A stretch of 5,997 nt of DNA from Paludibacteraceae bacterium. GTDB taxonomy: Bacteria; Bacteroidota; Bacteroidia; Bacteroidales; Paludibacteraceae. The stretch spans positions 1 to 5,997 of the forward strand of contig CANFFA010000169.1 of the NCBI GenBank assembly GCA_947445425.1, in the 5' to 3' direction. The notes beneath the pieces were generated by a model, which was not told where the DNA came from, did no database searches, and saw only the letters and a program-made list of their open reading frames with translations. The translations under genes and the position numbers were made by a program. Of the stretch, positions 1 through 5,997 are shown piece by piece (the stretch's first letter is position 1; every line of letters begins with the position of its first letter).

Positions 1-647
1 CGGTTTCGTAAAGAATCTAGTTTTAGGGAACAATCACTTTTTTGGAATACTGGATTTATTTTTTCAAAACGATCAAGTAATTGTAATCTCTTTTTCAATG
101 TGGCAGCATCAACATATCTGTTTACAATTCCATCTACTTCAAAAATGTTATTTTCGGGGGCACCACTGGTATCAAAAGATTTAAAATCATTGCCCAAGAA
201 TCCACCTTCATTAAAACGATTGTTAGCACTCACCAATGAGATATAAGGTGGCAAAACACCTTGATAACTATCCTTTTTCATATAAGAAATTACAGAACCG
301 TAGGAGGGATATACTACCGATCCACCAGTAAGATCACCTGAAATCATGGCGTAATGTCCTGTTTCATGACCATTAGAAGCATGTGTCATACTTCGAATTA
401 AACTATATTTATCAGCAATTTTAGCCAATAAAGTCAGCTTTTCGTTAATCATTATGCCAGAAACATTTGTTTCTAATGGGCTTTTAAAATTCCCTGAAAT
501 ATCTCTTGGCGCATCAGGTTTAGGATCAAAGGTATCGGTTTGTGATGGACCACCATCGAGGTAAATCAATATTACCGATTTTGCCTGTTGAGAAATACCT
601 AAAATTGAATAGGCTAATAATATGAAGGTAAAAAATAGATTTATCAT
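1..647 (-). CDS. DUF1501 family exported protein, 3' end outside the window
   Basis: The minus-strand frame is open from the ATG at 647 to the window edge, giving 215 visible residues and no stop, so the C-terminal part is missing. Residues 1-20 look like a signal peptide (hydrophobic MINLFFTFILLAYSILG, then ISQQA). The mature start has the DUF1501 signature: YLDGGPSQTDTFDPKPDAP at 29-47, an ISG..KSPLETNVSGI segment at 50-65, LIRSMTHASNGHETGHYAM at 83-101 with H89, H94 and H98, and YPSYGSVISY at 113-122. Known of the family: DUF1501 has an alkaline-phosphatase/sulfatase-type fold, with the early Asp and the His cluster as likely metal-site residues; its substrate is unknown. The gene starts 11 nt after the DUF1549/DUF1553 gene stops, so the two are very probably co-transcribed, and they commonly pair elsewhere. 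The family call is firm. The function is unknown; a role outside the cytoplasm is inferred from the signal peptide. Confidence 0.9.
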   Translation of the reverse strand, partial: MINLFFTFILLAYSILGISQQAKSVILIYLDGGPSQTDTFDPKPDAPRDISGNFKSPLETNVSGIMINEKLTLLAKIADKYSLIRSMTHASNGHETGHYAMISGDLTGGSVVYPSYGSVISYMKKDSYQGVLPPYISLVSANNRFNEGGFLGNDFKSFDTSGAPENNIFEVDGIVNRYVDAATLKKRLQLLDRFEKINPVFQKSDCSLKLDSLRN

Positions 648-658
648 GATAATGGGCT

Positions 659-2098
659 TCAATGATTATACAAAAATTCAGTACTGTTAATATATGTCCA
701 TTGTATGGTTGATGCCAGTTCACGGAGGTTTAATCTATTTTCAGCTCCATAGGCTTTAAAAAGCACAATTTCCTCATTGGTTGGATACCTGGAAACAGTC
801 ATTAATGAAATGGCTTTAGATATACTTTCCGCATCATTATATAAATTACATAATTCATTAAGCCTTTGACTCTTACGGATCTTATCCTCCAATTCAACCG
901 AATTGCTTAGGTATAAGAGCTGGCGAGCAGTAATTTTATTGTTTCGCTGACTTTCAATGGAAACATCCCTTGAAACACGTCCAAATAATTCTAATTCAGA
1001 ACTTGTTACGGTGGCATCACCCAAATCACGCGAACGGGTACCTTCCGGATAGAAAGTGAAGGGTTCAGGGACACGACTGCGATACGAATCCGAACTTCCT
1101 GTTAAATCAGCCAATGCATCTATCATGACCTCAGCCTGTAATCTTTGTGGTACATAATTCCCCCTGGGTGCAACATCACTTTGAAATGCTTTAGAATTAA
1201 GAATCAACCTCAATAAAGCTTTCGTATCATAGCCGGTATTGATAAAACGGTTGGACAAATACTTTAGTAAAAGCGGATTTGTAGGTAAATTATGGCTACC
1301 CCAATCATCAGGTTCATTGACGATACCCTTTCCGATCATCCAATACCACAAGCGATTAACTTCAACAGCGGCAAATCTTTCATTCTCCTTACTCGTTAAC
1401 CAATTTACAAAAGGAATCCTAAAATCTTCACTGTCTTGAATTAATAACTCTTTGCCATCAAACATATCCACACTACTCATTTGGCTAGTTGCATGTATAT
1501 CAATGTAAACAATTTCCTCCTTCCACTCTTTGGTCTTTTTAAATCGAATTTGCGTAAAACAAGACTGTCCTTTGTCCATGGATTTACGACTGCCGAGAAA
1601 TAAAAGGCTGATATTTTGATATATATTTTCAGGGGTTCGTTTTAAAAAAGCACGGTAGAAATTAACAGCAGGAGAGCGGAAGTTACTTCCTTTAGAAAGA
1701 AGTAATTCTGAAACAAATTGATTGTAAGGCTGGTTTGAAGCAATTCTTTCATACAGCCAACGGTTATAAGCCTGTACACCATTTGGCCAAAGGTTACTAG
1801 GGAATTCGGATTTTATCCTAAGTATATCTCCCCAGCGCATGGTCATATACCGAACATATTCATCTGAGTTGAGCATTTCGTCAATTATTCGTTCCCGCTT
1901 ATTGGATTGCTTTGACTCTAAAAAACGAAGCACGTTTTCACTTTGCGGCAATCGGCCACTAAGGGTTATATAAAGACGACGAATAAATATTTCATCACTA
2001 CAAATTGTAAGGTCTTTACCCATGTAATGATCTAATTCATTGGCTTGCATGGAAAATTGTGAGAGTCCAAGAATGAGAATAAATAGAATTCTTTTCAT
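659..2098 (-). CDS. Exported DUF1549/DUF1553 domain protein (Planctomycete-type, short form)
   Basis: The product is 479 aa from the ATG at 2098. This start was chosen because it begins directly with a signal peptide (MKRILFILILGLSQFSMQA); an in-frame ATG at 2152 would add 18 non-signal residues. Residues about 28-200 match DUF1549: FIRRLYITLSGRLPQ at 38-52, RIIDEMLNSDEYVRYMTMRW at 70-89, and KKTKEWKEEIVYID at 187-200. Residues about 225-470 match DUF1553: VNWLTSKENERFAAVEVNRL at 231-250, GKGIVNEPDDWG at 256-267, YDTKALLRLILNSKAFQ at 290-306, RLQAEVMIDAL at 319-329, VPEPFTFYPEG at 343-353, LFGRVSRD at 371-378, and the closing WTYINSTEFLYN. The N-terminal cytochrome-like PSCyt1 domain of the long family members is absent, and no CxxCH occurs where many DUF1549 domains carry one. 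It ends in TGA 11 nt before the DUF1501 gene, its usual partner. The molecular function is not established for this family. Confidence 0.9.
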   Translation of the reverse strand: MKRILFILILGLSQFSMQANELDHYMGKDLTICSDEIFIRRLYITLSGRLPQSENVLRFLESKQSNKRERIIDEMLNSDEYVRYMTMRWGDILRIKSEFPSNLWPNGVQAYNRWLYERIASNQPYNQFVSELLLSKGSNFRSPAVNFYRAFLKRTPENIYQNISLLFLGSRKSMDKGQSCFTQIRFKKTKEWKEEIVYIDIHATSQMSSVDMFDGKELLIQDSEDFRIPFVNWLTSKENERFAAVEVNRLWYWMIGKGIVNEPDDWGSHNLPTNPLLLKYLSNRFINTGYDTKALLRLILNSKAFQSDVAPRGNYVPQRLQAEVMIDALADLTGSSDSYRSRVPEPFTFYPEGTRSRDLGDATVTSSELELFGRVSRDVSIESQRNNKITARQLLYLSNSVELEDKIRKSQRLNELCNLYNDAESISKAISLMTVSRYPTNEEIVLFKAYGAENRLNLRELASTIQWTYINSTEFLYNH

Positions 2099-2158
2099 AG
2101 TCTGTAGAGGTAAAAGATGTGATTCAATGATAATTAGACATTTACAAAACACAATCGT

Positions 2159-2335
2159 TTAATTCAATTTTGAGTCCACTCCGAAAAGTAATTTTTGAAC
2201 GCAAAGATGCAAAGGTGCTAAGTCGCAAAGAAATTTATGTGCTGTAAATCTGAACTTTGCGTCTTTAAAACTTAGCGTTCTTGGCGTTCACAAATATCAA
2301 TAAGACTTATCGGAGTAGACTCAATTTTAAATTAA
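2159..2335. repeat. Long imperfect palindrome, MITE/REP-like element with nested inverted repeats
   Basis: The outer arms 2159-2189 and 2305-2335 are inverted copies matching at 26 of 31 positions; the core TTGAGTCCACTCCGAAAAGT at 2170-2189 matches 18 of 20 against 2305-2324. Inside them, 2196-2230 and about 2255-2290 form a second inverted pair: TGAACGCAAAGATGCAAAG on the left, and TGAACGCCAAGAACGCTAAG when the right arm is read in reverse complement. The whole unit of about 177 bp can fold into one long hairpin with a loop near 2231-2250. It contains no ORF and no transposase. From general experience, GCAAAGACGCAAAG-type palindromes recur between genes in Bacteroidota genomes, so this is probably a dispersed non-autonomous repeat; its copy number cannot be seen here. 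On the minus strand it is not followed by a T-run, so it does not look like an intrinsic terminator. Confidence 0.8.
2201..2232 (+). repeat. Four tandem GCAAAG-type octamers
   Basis: Four consecutive 8-mers are present: GCAAAGAT (2201), GCAAAGGT (2209), GCTAAGTC (2217) and GCAAAGAA (2225). The consensus is GCAAAGnn, with one internal mismatch in the third copy. They form the left inner arm of the palindrome. The right inner arm, read on the minus strand, carries looser versions (GCCAAGAAC, GCTAAGTTT, GCAAAGTT) with 8-9 nt spacing. Confidence 0.75.
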
Positions 2336-2400
2336 TGTAATTAAAAATACTCTATCATTACGAAAGTGCTGAAATTGAATGATTTTACATTTTAATTTCA

Positions 2401-2430
2401 CAAATATAGAGAAGAATTTATGAGTATCAA
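2401..2430 (-). promoter_or_regulatory. Candidate Bacteroidota sigma-ABfr promoter for the DUF1549/DUF1553-DUF1501 operon
   Basis: Read on the minus strand, TTG at 2430-2428 is followed after 19 nt by TATATTTG at 2408-2401. This fits the Bacteroidota -33 TTG and -7 TAnnTTTG elements at the expected spacing. Transcription would begin around 2395, giving a leader of about 300 nt that includes the whole palindrome 2159-2335. I found no comparable TAnnTTTG match on this strand closer to the ATG at 2098. The motif is short and the region is AT-rich, so a chance match remains possible. Confidence 0.5.
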
Positions 2431-2494
2431 TAGAAATAAAGATGTTATATGACAAATAAAAATAGAAATAACGAAACCACTGAAAAAGATTTGG

Positions 2495-2502
2495 TAATTT
2501 TG
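2495..2502 (+). promoter_or_regulatory. Possible -7 box of the pafA promoter
   Basis: TAATTTTG matches the Bacteroidota -7 consensus TAnnTTTG and would place transcription initiation near 2509, about 28 nt before the pafA ATG. No TTG is visible about 19-21 nt upstream (2470-2476 reads as A-rich sequence), so only half of the promoter is supported. The leader before the ATG is AT-rich without a Shine-Dalgarno sequence, as is usual in this phylum. Confidence 0.35.
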
Positions 2503-2536
2503 AGCCATTATTTTTCATTAAATTAATTATTTAAAA

Positions 2537-4183
2537 ATGAGAACAATATCTATTTATTTTCTATTTTGCATCATTTCATTAAGCACTTTATCGGCAAAAG
2601 GGAATCAAGCCGAAACGACCAGTAGACCCAAGTTGGTTGTGGGTATCATCGTAGACCAAATGCGTTGGGATTATCTTTATCGTTATTACGACAAGTATCA
2701 AAATGGTGGATTTAAACGCCTTTTAAACGAGGGATTTTCATGCCAAAATGCAATGATTAACTACATTCCTTCGGTTACAGCAATTGGTCATACTACTATT
2801 TTCACTGGATCTGTCCCCTCTATTCATGGCATTGCCGGTAATGATTGGCTGGATACTAAAACGGGTAAATCCATCTATTGTACGGATGACTCTACCGTAC
2901 AATCAGTAGGAATTGCAAATAGCAAATCAGGTAGAATGTCTCCAAGAAGTCTACTGTCAACTACCATCACTGACGAATTACGATTGGCGACAAATTTCCA
3001 ATCGAAAGTCGTCGGTATTTCGCTGAAAGATAGAGCAGCCATTTTGCCAGCAGGTCACAATCCGACTGCAGCATTTTGGATAGACGATGCCAGTGGAAAA
3101 TTTATTAGCAGCAGCTATTATTTAAAGTCATTACCTGAATGGGTGGATAATTTCAACAATTCAAAGCCAATTGATAAATTATTAGCAAAAGGATGGTCTA
3201 CACTTTTACCGATAGAGCAATACACCGAAAGTAGTGCCGATGACGTTTCATGGGAAGGTACCTTCAAAGGAAACAACAAAGCCGTTTTTCCTTATGATGT
3301 AGCAAAAACTTATGCTACGGATCATGGAACACTTCGTCAAATGCCGTTTGGAAATACTTTGACCTTGCAATTTGCAAAAGCAGCCATTGAAGGATATAAA
3401 TTGGGGCAAGAAAAAACGACAGACTTCTTATCCGTAAACTGTGCATCAACAGATTATGCAGGACATTTATTCGCTCCAAATTCCATTGAAGTAGAAGATG
3501 TTTATTTAAGATTAGACCATGATTTAGCAGATTTCTTTTCAAACCTAGATCAGAAATTAGGAAAAGGAAACTACTTGGTATTTCTGACTGCCGATCATGG
3601 TGCAGCGCATGCCAAAGGATTTATGGAGAGTACTAAAATGCCTACAGGTCTCCTATCCAAAAATTTAAAATTGGACTTAGAAAAAACATTGAACAAAACA
3701 TTTGGTAGTGAAAAGCTAATTTTAGGGATTGAGAATTTTCAAGTTACTTTTAACAAAGCTAGAATTGATAGTTTAAACCTCGACTTTGATAAAATCAAAT
3801 CAGTAACGGTGAAGTGCTTATTGCAACAAGACGGGATTCAATATGCAGTAGATCAAGACAAAATTGCTGAAGCGTCTATTCCATCCCCTTTAAAAGAGAT
3901 GATGATCAATGGGTATAACCACCATCGCAGTGGATCAGTATTGATGGTAACATTACCAGGTTGGTTACCAGCTGGTTGTTCAAAAGGTACCACACACAGC
4001 GTTTGGAATCCTTACGACACGCACATTCCATTGATTTTTTCAGGATGGAAGATTCCGCACGGTACTTCCCATAGAACAATTCACATGACAGATATTTCAG
4101 CAACACTCGCTGCTCTTTTGCAAATACAAATGCCCAATGGCTGCATTGGAACTCCAATAACTGAAGTTTTGAATGACAAATAG
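2537..4183 (+). CDS. pafA: PafA-type periplasmic alkaline phosphatase (phosphate-irrepressible)
   Basis: The product is a complete 548-aa zinc-dependent phosphomonoesterase of the alkaline phosphatase superfamily, releasing phosphate from organic phosphomonoesters outside the cytoplasm. Residues 1-20 are a signal peptide (MRTISIYFLFCIISLSTLSA); the Cys at 11 lacks a lipobox context. It resembles Elizabethkingia PafA throughout, at nearly the same length. The expected active-site residues are present: metal ligand D40 (IIVDQMRWDYLYRYY), nucleophile T81 (PSVTAIGHTT), N102 (GIAGND), K164 and R166 (SLKDRAAILPAGHNPTAAFW), D306 and H310 (STDYAGH), D353-H354 (TADHGAAH) and H487 (KGTTHSVW). The K/R pair and N102 are the PafA-specific substitutes for the Arg and Mg site of E. 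coli PhoA. The gene is transcribed alone, diverges from the DUF operon, and ends before a strong hairpin. No Pho box is visible, in keeping with the phosphate-independent expression known for the family. A phosphodiesterase is unlikely given this active site. Confidence 0.96.
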   Translation: MRTISIYFLFCIISLSTLSAKGNQAETTSRPKLVVGIIVDQMRWDYLYRYYDKYQNGGFKRLLNEGFSCQNAMINYIPSVTAIGHTTIFTGSVPSIHGIAGNDWLDTKTGKSIYCTDDSTVQSVGIANSKSGRMSPRSLLSTTITDELRLATNFQSKVVGISLKDRAAILPAGHNPTAAFWIDDASGKFISSSYYLKSLPEWVDNFNNSKPIDKLLAKGWSTLLPIEQYTESSADDVSWEGTFKGNNKAVFPYDVAKTYATDHGTLRQMPFGNTLTLQFAKAAIEGYKLGQEKTTDFLSVNCASTDYAGHLFAPNSIEVEDVYLRLDHDLADFFSNLDQKLGKGNYLVFLTADHGAAHAKGFMESTKMPTGLLSKNLKLDLEKTLNKTFGSEKLILGIENFQVTFNKARIDSLNLDFDKIKSVTVKCLLQQDGIQYAVDQDKIAEASIPSPLKEMMINGYNHHRSGSVLMVTLPGWLPAGCSKGTTHSVWNPYDTHIPLIFSGWKIPHGTSHRTIHMTDISATLAALLQIQMPNGCIGTPITEVLNDK

Positions 4184-4208
4184 CTAATGAGAGCATTTCC
4201 AAAACGAA

Positions 4209-4249
4209 CTATCCCCCTTAGCGTATTTATATACTGCTAAGGGGGATAG
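4209..4249. terminator. Bidirectional intrinsic terminator between pafA and topB
   Basis: CTATCCCCCTTAGC at 4209-4222 pairs perfectly with 4236-4249. The stem extends by GTAT (4223-4226) with ATAC (4231-4234) across a one-base bulge at 4235, leaving a TTAT loop. On the plus strand it is followed by CTTGTTTTTAG, and on the minus strand by TTCGTTTTGG. Its position between two convergent genes, 26 nt after pafA stops and 26 nt after topB stops, suits termination in both directions. The T-run is better on the plus strand. Confidence 0.9.
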
Positions 4250-4274
4250 CTTGTTTTTAGTCACAAATAATTTA

Positions 4275-5997
4275 TCATTTAAAATCTACTCTATACCCAC
4301 AACCTTTACTCCATTCGCTACATCCATAGGCTGCATTTCCTTTGAGGATAGTACCTTTTCCACATTGGGGGCATTTGGCACCGACCACAATCACTGGAGG
4401 GGCACCAATCACACGGTTGTCACTTTTTACATTGAAAACCACCTGGGTTACCATCGCTTTGAGTTCATCAAGAAAATCTTTGGCTTCATACTTGCCTTTT
4501 TCAACTTGCCTCAATTTTTTCTCCCAAAGGCCAGTTAACTCAGCAGACTTGAGCAAATCTTCTTGTATGGTTTGAATTAGATCAACACCTGTATTGGTCG
4601 CAATTAAATTCTTACGTTCCTTACGAATGTATTCTCTTTTAAAAAGGGTTTCGATTATGGCAGCACGTGTAGAAGGACGACCAATTCCATTCTCCTTTAA
4701 AGCATCACGCAATTCATCATTGTCGACTAATTTACCAGCAGTTTCCATCGCACGAAGCAAAGTAGCCTCCGTAAAGGCTTTTGGTGGCGAAGTCCACTTC
4801 TCAGCCAAAGTCGGCTCATGAGGTCCACTTTCTCCTTTTACAAAAAGTGGCAAAGTCTTTTCATCTTCCTCCTCCCCTTCCTTCTCATCCGCAGCTACCT
4901 TCGCAAACACAGTTCGCCAACCTGGATCAAGAATTTGTTTACCAGTAACTTTAAATTCAATCTTTTCAACTTCTCCTAAAACGGTTGTGGTTGAGATTTT
5001 ACATTCGGGATAAAAATTGGCAATAAAGCGCAGCGTTACTAAATTAAACACAGCACGTTCAGTATCGGTTAGAGCAGTTGAATGAACGCCAGTAGGTATA
5101 ATGGCATGGTGATCAGTCACTTTTGTATTATCAAAAACCTTTTTAGTCTTGGGTAATTTAGTTCCAATTAAAGGTTTTGTAAGCAATTCAAAATCTTTTA
5201 AACCTTTGAGAATATCTGGAATTTTAGGATAGATATCATCACTCAAATAAGTAGTATCTACACGGGGATAAGTAGTTAGCTTCTTTTCGTAAAGGGATTG
5301 GATAATCTTGAGCGTTTCATCAGCAGAATAGCCAAATTTTTTGTTACACTCTACTTGCAATGAAGTTAAATCAAACAGTCTAGGAGCAGATTCTGTACCT
5401 TTTTTAGTTGCAATATCAGTTACAAAAAAATCGGCATTTCTTACAGTATCCAAGAACTGAGTTCCCTCTCCCACACTTGAAAAACGTCCTTTGGTTACTG
5501 AAAAGATTGTATCGCGATAGGTAGTTTTCAACTCCCAATAAGCCTCAGGTTTGAAGGATTCTATCTCTAACTGACGATTTACGATTAGGGCTAAAGTCGG
5601 TGTTTGAACCCGTCCAATAGAGAGCACCTGACCTCGTTTACCATATTTTAGGGTATATAAACGCGTGGCATTCATCCCCAACAGCCAATCTCCAATTGCA
5701 CGCGAAAGTCCAGCCTCATAGAGTCTTTGAAACTCTGATTGATCTTTCAATTTCGCAAAACCTTCACGAATGGCCTCTTCAGTCAGCGAAGAGATCCAAA
5801 GTCTTTTTACTGGACATTTACATCCAGCCTTTTGCATCACCCAACGCTGAATAAGCTCACCTTCTTGCCCAGCATCACCACAGTTCACCACTTGATCTGC
5901 TTTCGAAAACAAAGCTTCTATAATCTTAAATTGTTTTTGTATACCACTATTGTCCATTACTTTAATACCAAAAGGCTGAGGAATCATCGGCAAATTA
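4275..5997 (-). CDS. topB: DNA topoisomerase III, type IA, 5' end outside the window
   Basis: The visible 572+ residues lack the N-terminus: the reading frame continues through the window edge, and the LPMIPQPFGIKVMDNSG segment aligns inside Bacteroidota TopB, roughly 100 residues in. TTG at 5993 is therefore not the start. The enzyme relaxes and decatenates DNA by single-strand passage in the cytoplasm. Counting from that TTG codon: TOPRIM motif NCGDAGQEGELIQRWV at 37-52, LWISSLTEEAIREGF at 65-79, SRAIGDWLLGMNATRLYT at 97-114, SIGRVQTPTLALIVNRQLE at 125-143, catalytic Tyr at 242 in LTTYPRVDTTYL, KVTDHHAIIPTG at 291-302, an acidic stretch KEGEEEDEK at 371-379, and GIGRPSTRAAIIETL at 436-450. 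The C-terminus has one four-cysteine zinc ribbon (C541, C544, C558, C565). TopA is less likely because of the short single-zinc tail and the TopB-like wording of the motifs. It is convergent with pafA and shares its terminator. Confidence 0.95.
   Translation of the reverse strand, partial: NLPMIPQPFGIKVMDNSGIQKQFKIIEALFSKADQVVNCGDAGQEGELIQRWVMQKAGCKCPVKRLWISSLTEEAIREGFAKLKDQSEFQRLYEAGLSRAIGDWLLGMNATRLYTLKYGKRGQVLSIGRVQTPTLALIVNRQLEIESFKPEAYWELKTTYRDTIFSVTKGRFSSVGEGTQFLDTVRNADFFVTDIATKKGTESAPRLFDLTSLQVECNKKFGYSADETLKIIQSLYEKKLTTYPRVDTTYLSDDIYPKIPDILKGLKDFELLTKPLIGTKLPKTKKVFDNTKVTDHHAIIPTGVHSTALTDTERAVFNLVTLRFIANFYPECKISTTTVLGEVEKIEFKVTGKQILDPGWRTVFAKVAADEKEGEEEDEKTLPLFVKGESGPHEPTLAEKWTSPPKAFTEATLLRAMETAGKLVDNDELRDALKENGIGRPSTRAAIIETLFKREYIRKERKNLIATNTGVDLIQTIQEDLLKSAELTGLWEKKLRQVEKGKYEAKDFLDELKAMVTQVVFNVKSDNRVIGAPPVIVVGAKCPQCGKGTILKGNAAYGCSEWSKGCGYRVDFK

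Larger units (their letters stand above)
2099..2536. other. Divergent intergenic region with no supportable gene
   Basis: This 438-base AT-rich stretch separates the minus-strand DUF1549/DUF1553 gene from plus-strand pafA. It contains a long imperfect palindrome (2159-2335), a candidate minus-strand promoter (2401-2430) and a weak plus-strand -7 box (2495-2502). The bases at 2099-2158 and 2336-2400 show nothing recognisable. An open minus-strand frame at 2327-2518 has an AT-rich composition, no family resemblance and overlaps the promoter and repeat arm, so I do not call it a gene. No Pho-box-like direct repeat was seen in front of pafA. Confidence 0.75.

Noticed and set aside
526..723. Minus-strand open frame of 65 codons across the junction of the two DUF genes
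   Set aside because: It overlaps the end of one well-supported gene and the start of the other in another frame and resembles no protein family.
2099..2152. In-frame upstream ATG at 2152 as the start of the DUF1549/DUF1553 gene
   Set aside because: It would add 18 residues with no family match in front of a clear signal peptide that begins exactly at the ATG at 2098.
2201..2290. CRISPR-like repeat array
   Set aside because: The repeated units are only 8 nt, contiguous without spacers, and arranged as inverted arms of a palindrome.
2159..2335. Palindrome as an intrinsic terminator
   Set aside because: It lies upstream of both flanking genes rather than after a coding region, and no T-run follows it on the minus strand.
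2327..2518. Minus-strand open frame of 63 codons in the intergenic region
   Set aside because: AT-rich, low-complexity product with no family signature; it overlaps the candidate promoters and an arm of the palindrome.
3906..4202. Minus-strand open frame of 98 codons antisense to the end of pafA
   Set aside because: It lies entirely opposite strongly conserved pafA codons, including the H487 motif, and has no recognisable domain or start signal.
4251..4821. Plus-strand open frames (4251-4538, 4342-4575, 4594-4821) antisense to topB
   Set aside because: They are opposite conserved topB motifs (zinc ribbon and GIGRPSTRAAI region) and have no family resemblance.
5988..5993. TTG at 5993 as the start of topB
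   Set aside because: The sequence there matches an internal part of TopB, and the frame stays open to the window edge; the true start and first part of the TOPRIM domain lie outside.

Overview
The window looks like a chromosomal segment of a low-GC Bacteroidota bacterium (Cytophagia/Sphingobacteriia/Flavobacteriia-like; I cannot place it more precisely). Three things support this. The alkaline phosphatase resembles Elizabethkingia PafA along its whole length. The topoisomerase has the Bacteroidota-type TopB sequence around its TOPRIM motif. Start codons have AT-rich leaders without Shine-Dalgarno sequences, and there is a good match to the Bacteroidota promoter (TTG, 19 nt, TAnnTTTG).

Layout: positions 1-2098 hold a two-gene minus-strand operon. 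The upstream gene (2098 to 659) encodes an exported DUF1549/DUF1553 protein of 479 aa. It is followed after 11 nt by an exported DUF1501 protein (647 to beyond position 1), which is cut by the window edge and has no stop codon here. Positions 2099-2536 are a divergent intergenic region. It contains a long imperfect palindrome (2159-2335) built from nested inverted repeats around GCAAAG-type octamers, a strong candidate minus-strand promoter (2401-2430), and a weaker plus-strand -7 box (2495-2502). Positions 2537-4183 encode a complete PafA-type periplasmic alkaline phosphatase with all expected catalytic and zinc ligands. Positions 4209-4249 form a strong hairpin between two convergent genes, probably a two-way terminator. 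Positions 4275-5997 (minus) hold DNA topoisomerase III (topB), whose 5' end lies outside the window.

How the genes relate: the DUF1549/DUF1553 and DUF1501 genes form a recurrent pair, best known from Planctomycetes and Verrucomicrobia and also seen in Bacteroidota. Their biochemical role is not established. The DUF1501 protein and PafA both belong to the alkaline-phosphatase fold superfamily and both carry signal peptides, so the left two thirds of the window is a small exported cluster. Whether the two transcription units are functionally linked is inference. topB is a housekeeping gene, unrelated to the rest. I see no phage, IS transposase, CRISPR array, tRNA or rRNA. The least explained features are the palindromic element lying in the predicted leader of the DUF operon and the operon itself.
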